A stretch of DNA of 41,062 bases from Candidatus Stahliibacteriota bacterium (GCA_030602565.1 JAUVZL010000020.1:1-41062); one strand, 5' to 3'. Shown: positions 22,169 through 31,074, counted from the stretch's first letter. The notes: generated from the sequence alone by a model not told the origin. A program made the numbers and translations.

Positions 22169-23638
22169 CTATTTCAGGTTCACGATCTTACATACTTCAG
22201 TGATATCCTTGGAATTCAACCGCACAAAAATAACACCCTGAGGAAAATCATTGTGATCCAATTGAATCAACATTGGGCTGCTTACTCTACCCGCGTATAT
22301 GTGTTTGACCAATCTCCCTGATATATCGTATGCATTTATTTCAAGAGGAGATGCATATGGCTGCACACGCATGAGTACCTTGCTGTTCCAAATAGTTGGT
22401 ACTGCGAGTATGCGGTTGACTATCTGCTCGTCTCTGTCCTCTTCAGCAACCCTGAGTTCAGAAAGCAATGCTTTGGAAAAATAGAGATCATTATAATCTC
22501 CGTTGCGACCATCAGTCCAGATTGCGTAGAGATACGCATCATCTGCCTGGGTGATGTGGTATTCACCGATAAAATCATCGAGGCTTGTGACCGAAGTATC
22601 AGAAACGCGGATACCTGGGTTGAATGTCACGCCAGCATCAGATGAATACTGGTAGCGGAATGAAAAGAGACTGGACGAGTTGGTCGGCCAGTCAGGTGTG
22701 TGGTAGTAAGTTAAGTGCAAACCGGCAGAACCATCAAAAAGCACCCAGCATTTACACTGCCCGCCCGTTGTAATATCATTAATGACATAAGGTGAACTCC
22801 ATGTTGAACCGCCATCCGTAGAACGGGCAGCCCTGATGTCCCAAGTACCAAAGGTCTGATCAACCCACGTTATAAAAACGATATTATCTTTAGCCGTGAT
22901 CGAATTGATCGGTGCTCGATCACCATAGCTGGAATTGTAGGTGAAGTCAGAAAGATAAGTCTCGCTTGACCAGTTTTGGCCATAATTAGTTGATTGTTTG
23001 TAATAGACGCGTCCAGCTCCCCAGGCAACCAGAGCAAGGTGCAAGATATCGTATTCATCCATGCATAGCGCGGTAATACCGGTTCTTGACCAAATCAGCG
23101 ATAGATTCCAGGTTGCGCCGTAATCAGTTGATTTGGCAAACTGGATACCAGTCTGTCCAGAAGTTTGCTGCCAGGCAATATAGATATCACTTCCATTGAC
23201 AACCATCCACGGTTTGTCAACGCCGTAGCTGTTCGTGACCGTCGAGGTATCTTCCCAGGTCTGACCGCCGTCCCGCGACAGATAATGCTTAAGCAGACTT
23301 ACAGAAAATTGAATTATCATGTGGACATGACCAGAATCATCGAAAGCAATAACCGGATCAGTATGCCAGTCTATTCCTGTTGTGTTGTCGGTAAATGGTA
23401 TTTGAACAAATGATTGTCCTGCATCGAATGAAAAAGCATAGGGTGCAACAGGTACCTGTCCACGCTCAGCAGTATTACATATCGAGACAATGGTATCACC
23501 ATATATCGCAAAACAAGACTCGCCCTGATTCAGGGTATCCCACGGTTCATCAATACTAACCCTCACATTGGGAATCCACGGCGTATCAGCGTAAATCAAA
23601 ACGGCCAAACCAATAACCAAAACAAATAACTTCTTCAT
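22169..23638 (-). CDS. Secreted BNR-repeat (sialidase-fold) protein with C-terminal sorting domain
   Basis: 489 residues from ATG 23638, preceded by GGAGG at a good distance. Signal peptide MKKLFVLVIGLAVLIYA. Asp-box repeats typical of the sialidase propeller: SFDAGQSF, SRDGGQTWED, STDYGATWN, STNYGQNWS, STDGGSTWSS, SSDAGVTF. The C-terminal 80 residues (YDISGRLVKHIYA, PQGVIFVRL) form a Por/T9SS-type sorting domain. Asp-boxes are structural, and I cannot identify the catalytic Arg triad and Tyr of a true sialidase, so glycan binding or another role is possible. First gene of an operon that continues into DUF362 and signalling genes. Confidence 0.88.
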   Translation of the reverse strand: MKKLFVLVIGLAVLIYADTPWIPNVRVSIDEPWDTLNQGESCFAIYGDTIVSICNTAERGQVPVAPYAFSFDAGQSFVQIPFTDNTTGIDWHTDPVIAFDDSGHVHMIIQFSVSLLKHYLSRDGGQTWEDTSTVTNSYGVDKPWMVVNGSDIYIAWQQTSGQTGIQFAKSTDYGATWNLSLIWSRTGITALCMDEYDILHLALVAWGAGRVYYKQSTNYGQNWSSETYLSDFTYNSSYGDRAPINSITAKDNIVFITWVDQTFGTWDIRAARSTDGGSTWSSPYVINDITTGGQCKCWVLFDGSAGLHLTYYHTPDWPTNSSSLFSFRYQYSSDAGVTFNPGIRVSDTSVTSLDDFIGEYHITQADDAYLYAIWTDGRNGDYNDLYFSKALLSELRVAEEDRDEQIVNRILAVPTIWNSKVLMRVQPYASPLEINAYDISGRLVKHIYAGRVSSPMLIQLDHNDFPQGVIFVRLNSKDITEVCKIVNLK

Positions 23639-23663
23639 TATAACCTCCTTGTTTGTGTACAAT

Positions 23664-23692
23664 ATTATATCAAAGGTCTATGATAAAGTCAA
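23664..23692 (-). promoter_or_regulatory. Promoter of the BNR-repeat/DUF362/HD-GYP/cyclase operon, TTGACT-17-TATAAT
   Basis: TTGACT at 23692-23687, TATAAT at 23669-23664 on minus, spacer 17. The leader carries GGAGG. The GAAGACAC-family string begins at the -35 (gtcaagacagaaagacacgg). Confidence 0.85.
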
Positions 23693-24230
23693 GACAGAAA
23701 GACACGGAGACCTGGAGAAACGGTGAAACGGAAAGAAATATACAAAATACTTGGAACTAAGAACCACCTGTTTTCTCTTCGAGCGACCCCGCACTTTTAC
23801 AAAAGTGCGGGGGAGTCGAGAAGTACCTCAATGTGTGTTCTCGACTTCGCTCGAACAGTAAAGAGTAGAGCGTCCCGGTGAATATATGAAACGGAGAACA
23901 CACTTTGTTGGAGACATGATTCTCCCCGTACAACGTCGTTTAACGGGGCAGGCTGAAGACACATCCACCTATGGCGGACTGGAGACACGCCTTCGGCTGG
24001 AATAGTTTGAATCCCAAAGGGATTGGAAGTTAGCACTGCGTGCCTCTCGAAAAACTCATCTCACGCCGTTCGATATCTTCGACGAGACCTTCGGCTGGAA
24101 TAGTTTTAATTCCTTACATTTTAAATCATTCCATTCGAAGAATCCATTCCATCCCGCACTTTTGATGAAAGTGCGGCGATCATTTCCATACGAAGTATCT
24201 CTTCTATGCGAAGCATCATTTCTCCCATAC
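23693..24230. repeat. Long mixed repeat region between divergent operons
   Basis: Contains gaaacggtgaaacgg words, the second 120-bp copy (23734-23853), a cccgt/acggg hairpin around 23930, GAAGACAC units with TCCGCCtatGGCGGA-type hairpins, and a GGAA/TTCC string (24000-24220) with AATCCCaaaGGGATT, ATTCgaaGAAT, CCGCACTTT/AAAGTGCGG, ATACgaaGTAT and ATGCgaaGCAT. No gene seen. It ends 14 bases before the ftsK -35 box. Confidence 0.85.
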
Positions 24231-24244
24231 TTTCCCTCTGGTCG

Positions 24245-24272
24245 TTGACAATTTTAGAATTATGTGTAGAAT
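24245..24272 (+). promoter_or_regulatory. Promoter of ftsK, TTGACA-16-TAGAAT, leaderless type
   Basis: TTGACA 24245-24250, TAGAAT 24267-24272, spacer 16. ATG 24278 follows after 5 bases. No Shine-Dalgarno precedes it, so the mRNA probably starts at the AUG. Confidence 0.85.
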
Positions 24273-24277
24273 TTAAC

Positions 24278-26554
24278 ATGGCAAAAATAATTGTTCCAAT
24301 CGCACTACTCATTATTGCCATTGGTGTTCTTTTGTTCATTGCCAAAGAACTCGACCCCCCAAAAAAACGTAAGCTCTCGGGCATCATATTCTTCCTTTTG
24401 TGCATACTCTTTGTAATATCACAGATTTCATACCTTATAAACCCATTGGAGAGGTTCAAGAATTTGGGCGGGTTGTTTGGCTTCTACTCGTCAGCCTGGA
24501 CGTTCTGGCTTGTCGGTTTCTATTTCTTCATTATCCCGTGTATCCTTGTATATCTCGGCTTTGTGTTCTTCTTTAAACCTGAAAAAAGGTTTACGACTGT
24601 TTTATTATATTTTGTGCCGATAGGTGTAATAGTCGATGCGATATTTGCTCTGTTCTTAAAACTGAGTGTGAGCAACATCGGTGCGGGCGGTACATTCGGC
24701 TCTATAGTTAACACATTTCTCATCAACTACTTTGGTCGACTCGGCACGTACCTTATCCTGGGTTTCGGGATCATAATCGTCGTATTCATGATAGTCAAGA
24801 AAAGCATCTTTCCTAAACGAAAACCAAGAGATGAGATACTCATAAAGGAAAAACCAAAAAAAGCAAAGAAACCGAAAAAGGAGCCAAAACCAAAAGAAGA
24901 AGACAAACCGTCAACCACTACGAAAATAACAAAGCCGCTACCAAAAATAGACTTCAAAACGGCATTCTTGGAGATCCTCCAAGAATCACCAGAAGACAGC
25001 GAGCTGGATAAAAAGGCTTTGGAAACAGAAGCGACTGTCTTAGTAAATCGCCTTGCTGAATTCGATGTTGAAGGAAAGGTCGTCAACGTCGAATCAGGAC
25101 CGGTTATCTCGCGCTTCGAGTTTGAACCAGCGCCAGGCGTCAAGGTTAGCCGCATAGCCAACCTCGGTAAGGACCTGGCTCTGGCGCTGAAAGCAACGCG
25201 CATAAGAGTTGTCGCACCGATACCTGGCAAATCAGCAGTAGGCATTGAAGTTCCGAATCGCGAACGCAGCCTGGTCTGTTTGAAAAAAGGTATCATTAGC
25301 AGTGAATTCCAAGATAACCCATCACCTTTGGGCATTGTGCTCGGCGAGGACATTATTGGTCAACCAGTCATCGACGACCTCTCATTGATGCCCCACATGC
25401 TCATTGCCGGCACTACTGGTTCTGGAAAGAGCGTTTGTATTAATACAATTATCCTCAGTCTGCTCTATCATTCTAACTACAAAGAGATCCGGTTCCTCAT
25501 GATTGATCCAAAACGTCTTGAACTACCAATGTACAATCCAATCCCGCATCTTTTGCGCCGCGCCGTCACACAACCTAAGCATGCAATTACCCAGCTTGAG
25601 AAATTAGTTAAAATTATGGAGATCAGGTATCGCGATTTTGCTCGTGAAGGCGTCAGAGATATCGATGGCTACAATGAAAAGATGAGGAAAAAGAACGAAG
25701 AAACAAAACCCTATATCCTCGTCATCGTCGATGAACTTGCTGACTTGATGCTCACTGCAGCGAATGAAATTGAGGAAAACATAACAAGGTTAGCCCAAAT
25801 GTCGAGAGCCGTCGGCATCCATCTTATTTTGGCAACCCAGCGACCTTCAGTAGATGTTATTACTGGTTTGATAAAAGCAAATTTCCCGTGCCGTATTGCT
25901 TTCCAAGTTGCCTCGAAGACTGATTCCCGAACCATACTCGACATGAACGGTGCTGAATCCTTACTCGGAAGAGGTGATATGCTCTTCTTGCCACCTGGCA
26001 AAGGCACCCCGGTTCGCTTACACGGTGCCTACATATCAACCGAAGAAATTAGCGGTATTAGTAATCTTATTGCTCGTATGTATTTATTGGAACTATTAAA
26101 GGACCTTGAAGGAGAGGTAAACAAAATCACGAATGTAATAATTGAAGAGGAATTATGGACCGCATTCGTAAATACTAAAGACCCGGCATTTGATGAAAAA
26201 CGACGCGCACTCTCCAATATGATGCCGGTCGAAAAAATCGACGAAATTATCCAAAATGGTTACTACCCTAAACTCGGCGAAGAACATGTCAAGATCGAGC
26301 AGGTAGTACAGGAGGAAAATATTGAGGCTGATCCCCTTTTCATCGAAGGCGCAAAGCTCGTGTTCAGACACCAGGTGGCTTCGGTTTCACTTTTGCAGCG
26401 CCGGCTCGGTATTGGCTATGCACGCGCCGGAAGGATTATTGATCAGCTCGAGGCAGCTAATCTGATCGAACCGTTCCAGGGTAGTAAATCGCGAAAAGTC
26501 CTCGTTGAACGAGAAGAAGAGTTCAATAAGATACTGCAGAAATACACGCAGTAG
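24278..26554 (+). CDS. ftsK: FtsK/SpoIIIE DNA translocase
   Basis: 758 residues from ATG 24278, the first codon after the promoter. Four or five membrane helices lie in residues 1-170, then a basic Lys/Pro linker (about 190-235) and the alpha and beta motor domains. GTTGSGKSVCI is Walker A, ILVIVDELADLM is Walker B, LATQRPSVDVITGLIKANFP is typical of FtsK. A C-terminal gamma winged helix (ASVSLLQRRLGIGYARAGRI) should read the polar KOPS-like DNA words. Role: moves chromosome ends through the closing septum and aids dimer resolution. The linker is short compared with E. coli FtsK, nearer to SpoIIIE. Monocistronic between repeat blocks. Confidence 0.96.
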   Translation: MAKIIVPIALLIIAIGVLLFIAKELDPPKKRKLSGIIFFLLCILFVISQISYLINPLERFKNLGGLFGFYSSAWTFWLVGFYFFIIPCILVYLGFVFFFKPEKRFTTVLLYFVPIGVIVDAIFALFLKLSVSNIGAGGTFGSIVNTFLINYFGRLGTYLILGFGIIIVVFMIVKKSIFPKRKPRDEILIKEKPKKAKKPKKEPKPKEEDKPSTTTKITKPLPKIDFKTAFLEILQESPEDSELDKKALETEATVLVNRLAEFDVEGKVVNVESGPVISRFEFEPAPGVKVSRIANLGKDLALALKATRIRVVAPIPGKSAVGIEVPNRERSLVCLKKGIISSEFQDNPSPLGIVLGEDIIGQPVIDDLSLMPHMLIAGTTGSGKSVCINTIILSLLYHSNYKEIRFLMIDPKRLELPMYNPIPHLLRRAVTQPKHAITQLEKLVKIMEIRYRDFAREGVRDIDGYNEKMRKKNEETKPYILVIVDELADLMLTAANEIEENITRLAQMSRAVGIHLILATQRPSVDVITGLIKANFPCRIAFQVASKTDSRTILDMNGAESLLGRGDMLFLPPGKGTPVRLHGAYISTEEISGISNLIARMYLLELLKDLEGEVNKITNVIIEEELWTAFVNTKDPAFDEKRRALSNMMPVEKIDEIIQNGYYPKLGEEHVKIEQVVQEENIEADPLFIEGAKLVFRHQVASVSLLQRRLGIGYARAGRIIDQLEAANLIEPFQGSKSRKVLVEREEEFNKILQKYTQ

Positions 26555-26569
26555 ACACGAAGAAACCGC

Positions 26570-26905
26570 ACTGCCGTACGGGACTGGTAGCTTCGCAACG
26601 GTTATGGTTCACTAACGTGAACGGTTACGGCACTACGTGCGGGAAAAGAAGCGTCAGGAAGACACGTTCGTCTTTGACGAACTGGAGACATGCTTCGCTG
26701 GAAACCACTTAATCCTGACGGATTGGAAGAGATCCCTCGACTTGCTCGGGATGGAAAGGAGCTGACGCTGGAAGTTAGCGCTTTGCGCTGGAATAATATT
26801 TTGATCTTTTTCATTTCCATAATCATCATCATCTTCATAACTTCCTATCTTCACAGCTTCATTCATTAATCCTCTTCTATGCTTAGTATTTACTCCGTTA
26901 CTCCG
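26570..26905. repeat. CGGTTAYGG, GAAGACAC and GGAA palindrome strings
   Basis: Left: GCCGTACGGgactgg, then GCAACGG-TTATGG, TTCACtaacGTGAA, CGGTTACGG, CACtacGTG. Middle: gaagacac with GTTCGTCtttGACGAAC (same hairpin as near 17705). Right: TGGAA units with AATCCtgacGGATT, AGCtgacGCT, AGCGCttTGCGCT, then a tactccgttactccg run. No gene seen. Confidence 0.85.
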
Positions 26906-26913
26906 ATACTCCA

Positions 26914-28707
26914 TTACTGTACTAAAATGATCTTCTCAGTTATCTTCTTGTCGGCGGTCTCCAAGGTTATAAAGTAGGTACCTGAAGGTAAACGTCTCCC
27001 CTGCACGTCATTTCTGTCCCAAGGAATCGTGAATTGTCCAGAGCCCTTAACTTCAAGTAGTTTCCTGATGAGTTTTCCTGAATTGTCAAATACCTTTACC
27101 CGGGAATCAGTAACACCAGTAGTCGTAACCCTGATCATGATATTCGTACCCGATACAGTAGGTCGAACCTGTAGACTAGTATGGGAAATAGAACTGTACT
27201 CAAATTCCTTTACCGAAGTAGCAGGCGAAATTCGGAAACTCGCCGGCGTGATTGCGGTGCTCGTATCAGTTTGCGTGGCTGCAGTATATTTAATAAAACA
27301 ATTGTCTGACGAAATAGCAGACTGGATAGACCACTGATACCGACAATTATTCGGCGTATTAGCGATGATCTGTGACCATGGACCTGACGGACCAGTAGTG
27401 GACAGCTCAAGGCTTATCAGAGCTGTGCCGCTTGGTACGCCACATGTCCAGTCAATAAAATGTACTGACCCCGCAATAAACGTTTCTCCGCCGCGTGGAA
27501 ATACAGGAAATATGAAAAGACTACCCGGGGTACTGGTTTCCTTGTAGAAATGGAGATGGTTTATGGCATTCCAAGCATCACCTTCATCACCGACCAAGAC
27601 AATATCTGGATACCCATTGTGGTCTGCATCCCCGCCCACACGAAAGGCAGTGAAATCGCCTGGTCCTGGGGTGTAAAAAGTCGTTGCTTCGGTCCAGTTA
27701 CCTGCACCATCACCTGACCAAATAGTCACTGTGCTATCACCAAATGCCGCGACATCCATATAACCATCGATGTCCATGTCACACAGCTGTGTTCCATAAT
27801 ATGGACCGCTGCTCGGTAAGGTTCCACTGTAATCCACCCAATTATTGCTGCCATTCCACACCCAGACCTCAATACCGCCAGCAGTATTGGTAAAAGCGAA
27901 ATCCTGATCCCCATCATTATTCACGTCACCAAGAGAAGAACCGCGGCGTCCCACATTACCGCCAGGTGGCAGATTACCATCTGCCAGGGTGAAGTTGCCT
28001 GCACCGTCACCAAGATATATACTGCCGTATTGATGACCAACCGCAAAATCTGCATTACCATCGCCGTTGACATCGCCAAACTTAAAAAACATCGTTGAGT
28101 TACCACCAGAAAAACCAAAAGCGTAGGTCCAGTTACCATCGCCATTGTTTGTGCAAAGGTGGACTCCGTCATCTGCACCAAAAGAAACTGAACCAATATC
28201 TAAATAGCCATCGTTGTTAATATCGGCAAAATCAGTTGAAAACATACCCCAGTCACCACCTGTGGAAATACCATCATCCCATGCGGTCCAGTTCTGACCA
28301 GTGCCGTCGCCCAAGGCCGCCTCAAGTATCGAATCGCCAAAGTCAGTGCTTGAATAATTATGGTGCATGCCATACCCGATATCCATATGACCATCATTGT
28401 TAAGGTCACCGATCGCAATACCGCCATAACCAAAATTGCCGTTCTGATATACACTCCAGTTGCCTTGGCCATCGCCAAACCAAACCATGACTCCGTGTTC
28501 ATTCGTATTGATATATGGTGAACCATGATCACCAATTGATAAAATATCAATATTGCCGTCACCGTTTATATCTGCCATCTCAACTTCAGTTCGTCCACCT
28601 TCAAGTGCCGGGGTTTCCAAACCACTTGATGACTCAATGTATTCAAGAGCATACATTACCGCGACGATGAGAAATGTTCCAAGAATAAAAACTGTGAGTT
28701 TTTTCAT
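26914..28707 (-). CDS. Secreted FG-GAP/VCBS-repeat protein with C-terminal sorting domain
   Basis: 597 residues from ATG 28707, with GGAGGAGGT directly upstream; the longer ORF from 28782 would begin before the promoter. Signal peptide KKLTVFILGTFLIVAVMYA. Then about seven FG-GAP/VCBS propeller blades with calcium-loop motifs such as DINGDGNIDI, DLNNDGHMDIG, DINNDGYLDIG, DVNGDGNADF, DVNNDGDQDF, DMDIDGYMDV and DADHNGYPDI. A fibronectin-like segment follows. The last 75 residues (FDNSGKLIRKLLE, SGTYFITLETADKK) are a Por/T9SS-type sorting domain. Likely a surface propeller binding calcium; ligand unknown. Confidence 0.9.
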   Translation of the reverse strand: MKKLTVFILGTFLIVAVMYALEYIESSSGLETPALEGGRTEVEMADINGDGNIDILSIGDHGSPYINTNEHGVMVWFGDGQGNWSVYQNGNFGYGGIAIGDLNNDGHMDIGYGMHHNYSSTDFGDSILEAALGDGTGQNWTAWDDGISTGGDWGMFSTDFADINNDGYLDIGSVSFGADDGVHLCTNNGDGNWTYAFGFSGGNSTMFFKFGDVNGDGNADFAVGHQYGSIYLGDGAGNFTLADGNLPPGGNVGRRGSSLGDVNNDGDQDFAFTNTAGGIEVWVWNGSNNWVDYSGTLPSSGPYYGTQLCDMDIDGYMDVAAFGDSTVTIWSGDGAGNWTEATTFYTPGPGDFTAFRVGGDADHNGYPDIVLVGDEGDAWNAINHLHFYKETSTPGSLFIFPVFPRGGETFIAGSVHFIDWTCGVPSGTALISLELSTTGPSGPWSQIIANTPNNCRYQWSIQSAISSDNCFIKYTAATQTDTSTAITPASFRISPATSVKEFEYSSISHTSLQVRPTVSGTNIMIRVTTTGVTDSRVKVFDNSGKLIRKLLEVKGSGQFTIPWDRNDVQGRRLPSGTYFITLETADKKITEKIILVQ

Positions 28708-28738
28708 ACCTCCTCCATTTCTCCCACTCCCTTTGTTT

Positions 28739-28766
28739 ATTTTACTCGCCTTAATCATGATGTCAA
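28739..28766 (-). promoter_or_regulatory. Promoter of FG-GAP gene, TTGACA-16-TAAAAT
   Basis: TTGACA at 28766-28761 and TAAAAT at 28744-28739 on minus, 16-bp spacer. The palindrome TAATTGCgtaaaGCAATTA starts two bases beyond the -35. Confidence 0.8.
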
Positions 28767-28838
28767 TAATTGCGTAAAGCAATTATTAAGTAACTAGGTA
28801 ACTAGGTAATTAGGTAACTAAGTTATTGAGTTATTATA
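28767..28838. repeat. GTAACTAG short repeat run with a terminal palindrome
   Basis: TAATTGCgtaaaGCAATTA is followed by about seven near-copies of the word aGTAACTAg/aGTTATTg. The run reaches into the 3' end of the UbiA gene, whose stop lies at 28823. Confidence 0.75.
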
Positions 28839-29632
28839 TAAAGAAGATAGAAACCAAATGTGTAAACAAGCAAGAAGTAAATCCACTCCTTTGGCTTTTT
28901 GGTGAAAAGCGTCACCAAAAAAGTGACCGATGACCACATAACTGCACCGGGCAAGACCTTGGGAATGAAAAATGCATAGATCAAATAGGAAAATCCGACA
29001 AGCATTGCCATGGGCAATCGCAACAATAACCGATCCCTTTTATAGAAAAGAACTGCCAAGGTATAAACATGGTCTTTCTTGTCTACTTCGCAGTCGTGTA
29101 TATCTTTGGCAGCAAAGCCTAAGCTTACCCCGATGAGCGTAGCTAAAACAAGTGGTTTTGGTATTGCATGCAACGCCATGTTTTTGTAAAAGAGTGAAAA
29201 ACCAGTGGCCATTGCCAAGACAATAGCTAATGCATGGATAAATGTTGAGACAAAAAGAATACGCTTCAATCGAATCGGCGGTACTGAATAGACAACTCCA
29301 AGCAGGACAAACGTAATCATAATAAGAAAGGTTGTGTAGTTAAGCACAAACGCATAAACAAATACAAACAGCGCTAAGGTAAAACCCCACATGGCATAAA
29401 ATCGTCTAATCCCCTCTTTTAACAATGGATTTCTCTGGCGCGCGATGCGATCACTCTTTATGTCAAAGAAATCATTGATCACCTGAACTGTCCAGAAGCC
29501 AAACGCAAGTGTCAAGAAAACCAAAGCAATAGCTAAAGGATCAAAGACATTGGCTTGAATTATAGGTACTTGATGTTTTGCCAATAGATAACCAAAGATC
29601 CCCCATACCACCGAATAGAAACATGCGCTCAA
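28823..29632 (-). CDS. UbiA-family prenyltransferase
   Basis: 269 residues if TTG 29632 is the start; an in-frame open stretch extends a further 45 or so bases to a TAG. Several membrane helices. VINDFFDIKSDRIARQRNPL carries the first Asp-rich motif (NDxxDxxxD) and KDIHDCEVDKKDH the second. Known: UbiA enzymes attach polyprenyl groups to aromatic or other acceptors in the membrane (quinone, heme and lipid synthesis). The acceptor is not evident here. The start region overlaps the upstream membrane gene by 92 bases in the +1 frame, an unusual overlap for two membrane proteins, so the exact N-terminus is uncertain. The 3' end is formed by short repeats. Confidence 0.88.
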   Translation of the reverse strand: MSACFYSVVWGIFGYLLAKHQVPIIQANVFDPLAIALVFLTLAFGFWTVQVINDFFDIKSDRIARQRNPLLKEGIRRFYAMWGFTLALFVFVYAFVLNYTTFLIMITFVLLGVVYSVPPIRLKRILFVSTFIHALAIVLAMATGFSLFYKNMALHAIPKPLVLATLIGVSLGFAAKDIHDCEVDKKDHVYTLAVLFYKRDRLLLRLPMAMLVGFSYLIYAFFIPKVLPGAVMWSSVTFLVTLFTKKPKEWIYFLLVYTFGFYLLYIITQ

Positions 29633-30350
29633 GGCACATCGACTCGAGTATCGAAGAGAAATTCTTTTTGTCTAATAAATACCAGAAGATGAAACATAAC
29701 GGCAATAAAAGCAACCCATAAACTGCCGAGAATTTCTGTGTATCATAATAGAGGAATCCTCGACAAAGGAAATAATGCTCTGGACGATTACCAGCAAGCA
29801 GGGTGGTCAACCCGCCCCAGAGCATAATAATTACTAGACTGAATAAACCAGTAAGCAATGACCTTGCTATTGACTTAGTTTTGATGTATACGTAAACAGC
29901 AATGAGGAGTACTATGCTGACAGTAATTATCCTCTGGCCTGGTGAGACGCCTATATTGCCAAGATCGATAAAGGGGTTTAGAAAATTAATGAGATAAGGC
30001 TCTATGCGTAAAGGATAGGTAAGCAAATAACCGCCTAAACACGCATCGAGGATTGGTATTAAAACAATAAACCCGAGACCGCAACTAGCGACCCTGGTTA
30101 CTCGAGTTATTGATTCTTTAATCATGAGCGCTATGAGAATCACCAGGATGAGAAAAAGACCGAGGTAGAACAATGGAAAATGGACCAAGTACATCAGCAG
30201 CGTCTCATAAGAAAAAGAATAAAAGCCGATACGTTGAGAGCTTTCAAGAACCCCTTCGAAAAAGTTCCTTAGAAAAATCCAGGTGATTACAAAAATAAAC
30301 GCACGGGTCAGTGATTGCGACTCAAGAATGTCTACTAATTTTTTAAGCAT
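29541..30350 (-). CDS. Polytopic membrane protein of unknown function, overlapping UbiA
   Basis: 269 residues. About six membrane helices lie in residues 15-235 (AFIFVITWIFLRNFF, MYLVHFPLFYLGLFLILVIL, ITVSIVLLIAVYVYI, FSLVIIMLWGGLTTLLAG, VYGLLLLPLCFIFWYLL). The last 30 residues (after SSILESM) are polar and are the out-of-frame reading of the UbiA gene. The hydrophobic pattern continues instead in the UbiA frame. Either the two genes overlap by 92 bases or a single longer membrane protein has suffered a frameshift near 29650. I do not recognise the family. No promoter was found between it and the terminator at 30375. Confidence 0.72.
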   Translation of the reverse strand: MLKKLVDILESQSLTRAFIFVITWIFLRNFFEGVLESSQRIGFYSFSYETLLMYLVHFPLFYLGLFLILVILIALMIKESITRVTRVASCGLGFIVLIPILDACLGGYLLTYPLRIEPYLINFLNPFIDLGNIGVSPGQRIITVSIVLLIAVYVYIKTKSIARSLLTGLFSLVIIMLWGGLTTLLAGNRPEHYFLCRGFLYYDTQKFSAVYGLLLLPLCFIFWYLLDKKNFSSILESMCLERMFLFGGMGDLWLSIGKTSSTYNSSQCL

Positions 30351-30374
30351 GACTGTCGGTAGTGACTAAAAACA

Positions 30375-30412
30375 AAATGTGGGCAAGGTTGTGCTACAAC
30401 CTGCCCACATTT
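30375..30412 (-). terminator. Rho-independent terminator after the lipoprotein-like gene
   Basis: AAATGTGGGC-a-AGGTTGT-gct-ACAACCT-GCCCACATTT is a near-perfect stem of about 17 pairs. On minus it is followed by TTTTGTTTTTAG. It lies between the stop of the gene at 30432 and the start at 30350. Confidence 0.9.
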
Positions 30413-30431
30413 CAGATTGTGTATACGTCAA

Positions 30432-31019
30432 CTAATCTTCTGCTTCGAACAGTTTGGAGAGCTCATCCCAATGTTTCTTGACGAGATCTTTGTTACCCTG
30501 AGGGACTTTCTCGGCAATTTTCTTCATCTCTTTCATTGCATTCAATCCTGTTTTCATCATCTCTCTCTGAGCCTCAGGGATTTTGGGATCTTTCAGCTGT
30601 TTTTCAACTTCCGCCAAGCTCTGTTCCATCTCATCCATTTCTTCGGCCATCATATTGGCAACCGAAGCCATCCAGGTTTTGGCAAGGGCAGGCCAAAATT
30701 CATTCCACGGCATACCAGCGGCGGTTAATTTGGCGTTAAGACCAGGAACTTCCTTGTCTATGGTCGCAAACTGCCCCATCCAACCTTCCCAATTCTCCAC
30801 GTCACCCTTGAATTCCTTACCGCTTTTCTCGATTTCAATCTTGGCAACAGAAAACGCCTTCATAAACTTCTGGAGTTCTCCTTCAGTTAGTTTACCATAT
30901 GCTATTTCGCTACCTGTTTTGCTTTCAGTGGGCTCGGCTTTAGTCTCGCCTTCAGGTGGTGCACCACAAAAAGCTACAAAAAAAACACTCAATAAGCCCA
31001 GCATCAACAACTTTTTCAT
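30432..31019 (-). CDS. Probable lipoprotein, charged helical, unknown function
   Basis: 195 residues. MKKLLMLGLLSVFFVAFCGA is a lipoprotein-type signal, with Cys 18 after VAF, a loose lipobox. A Glu/Thr-rich linker follows, then a helical domain rich in Met, Lys and Glu (MMAEEMDEMEQSLAEVEKQL) likely to form coiled coils. No family recognised. The promoter (31047-31074) and AAAGGAGG site are strong, and a good terminator follows, so it is a well-expressed single-gene unit. Location would be periplasm, anchored to a membrane. Confidence 0.85.
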   Translation of the reverse strand: MKKLLMLGLLSVFFVAFCGAPPEGETKAEPTESKTGSEIAYGKLTEGELQKFMKAFSVAKIEIEKSGKEFKGDVENWEGWMGQFATIDKEVPGLNAKLTAAGMPWNEFWPALAKTWMASVANMMAEEMDEMEQSLAEVEKQLKDPKIPEAQREMMKTGLNAMKEMKKIAEKVPQGNKDLVKKHWDELSKLFEAED

Positions 31020-31046
31020 CTATACCTCCTTTTGAAGTTGTCCTCT

Positions 31047-31074
31047 ATTATACATAGTTTGAATATTAAATCAA
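31047..31074 (-). promoter_or_regulatory. Promoter of lipoprotein-like gene, TTGATT-16-TATAAT
   Basis: TTGATT at 31074-31069 and TATAAT at 31052-31047 on minus, spacer 16. The leader contains AAAGGAGG 5 bases before the ATG. Confidence 0.85.

Noticed and set aside
24727-25353. 208-codon ORF antisense to ftsK
   Set aside because: It is a shadow of the FtsK linker and motor coding frame, with Ser/Arg-rich composition.
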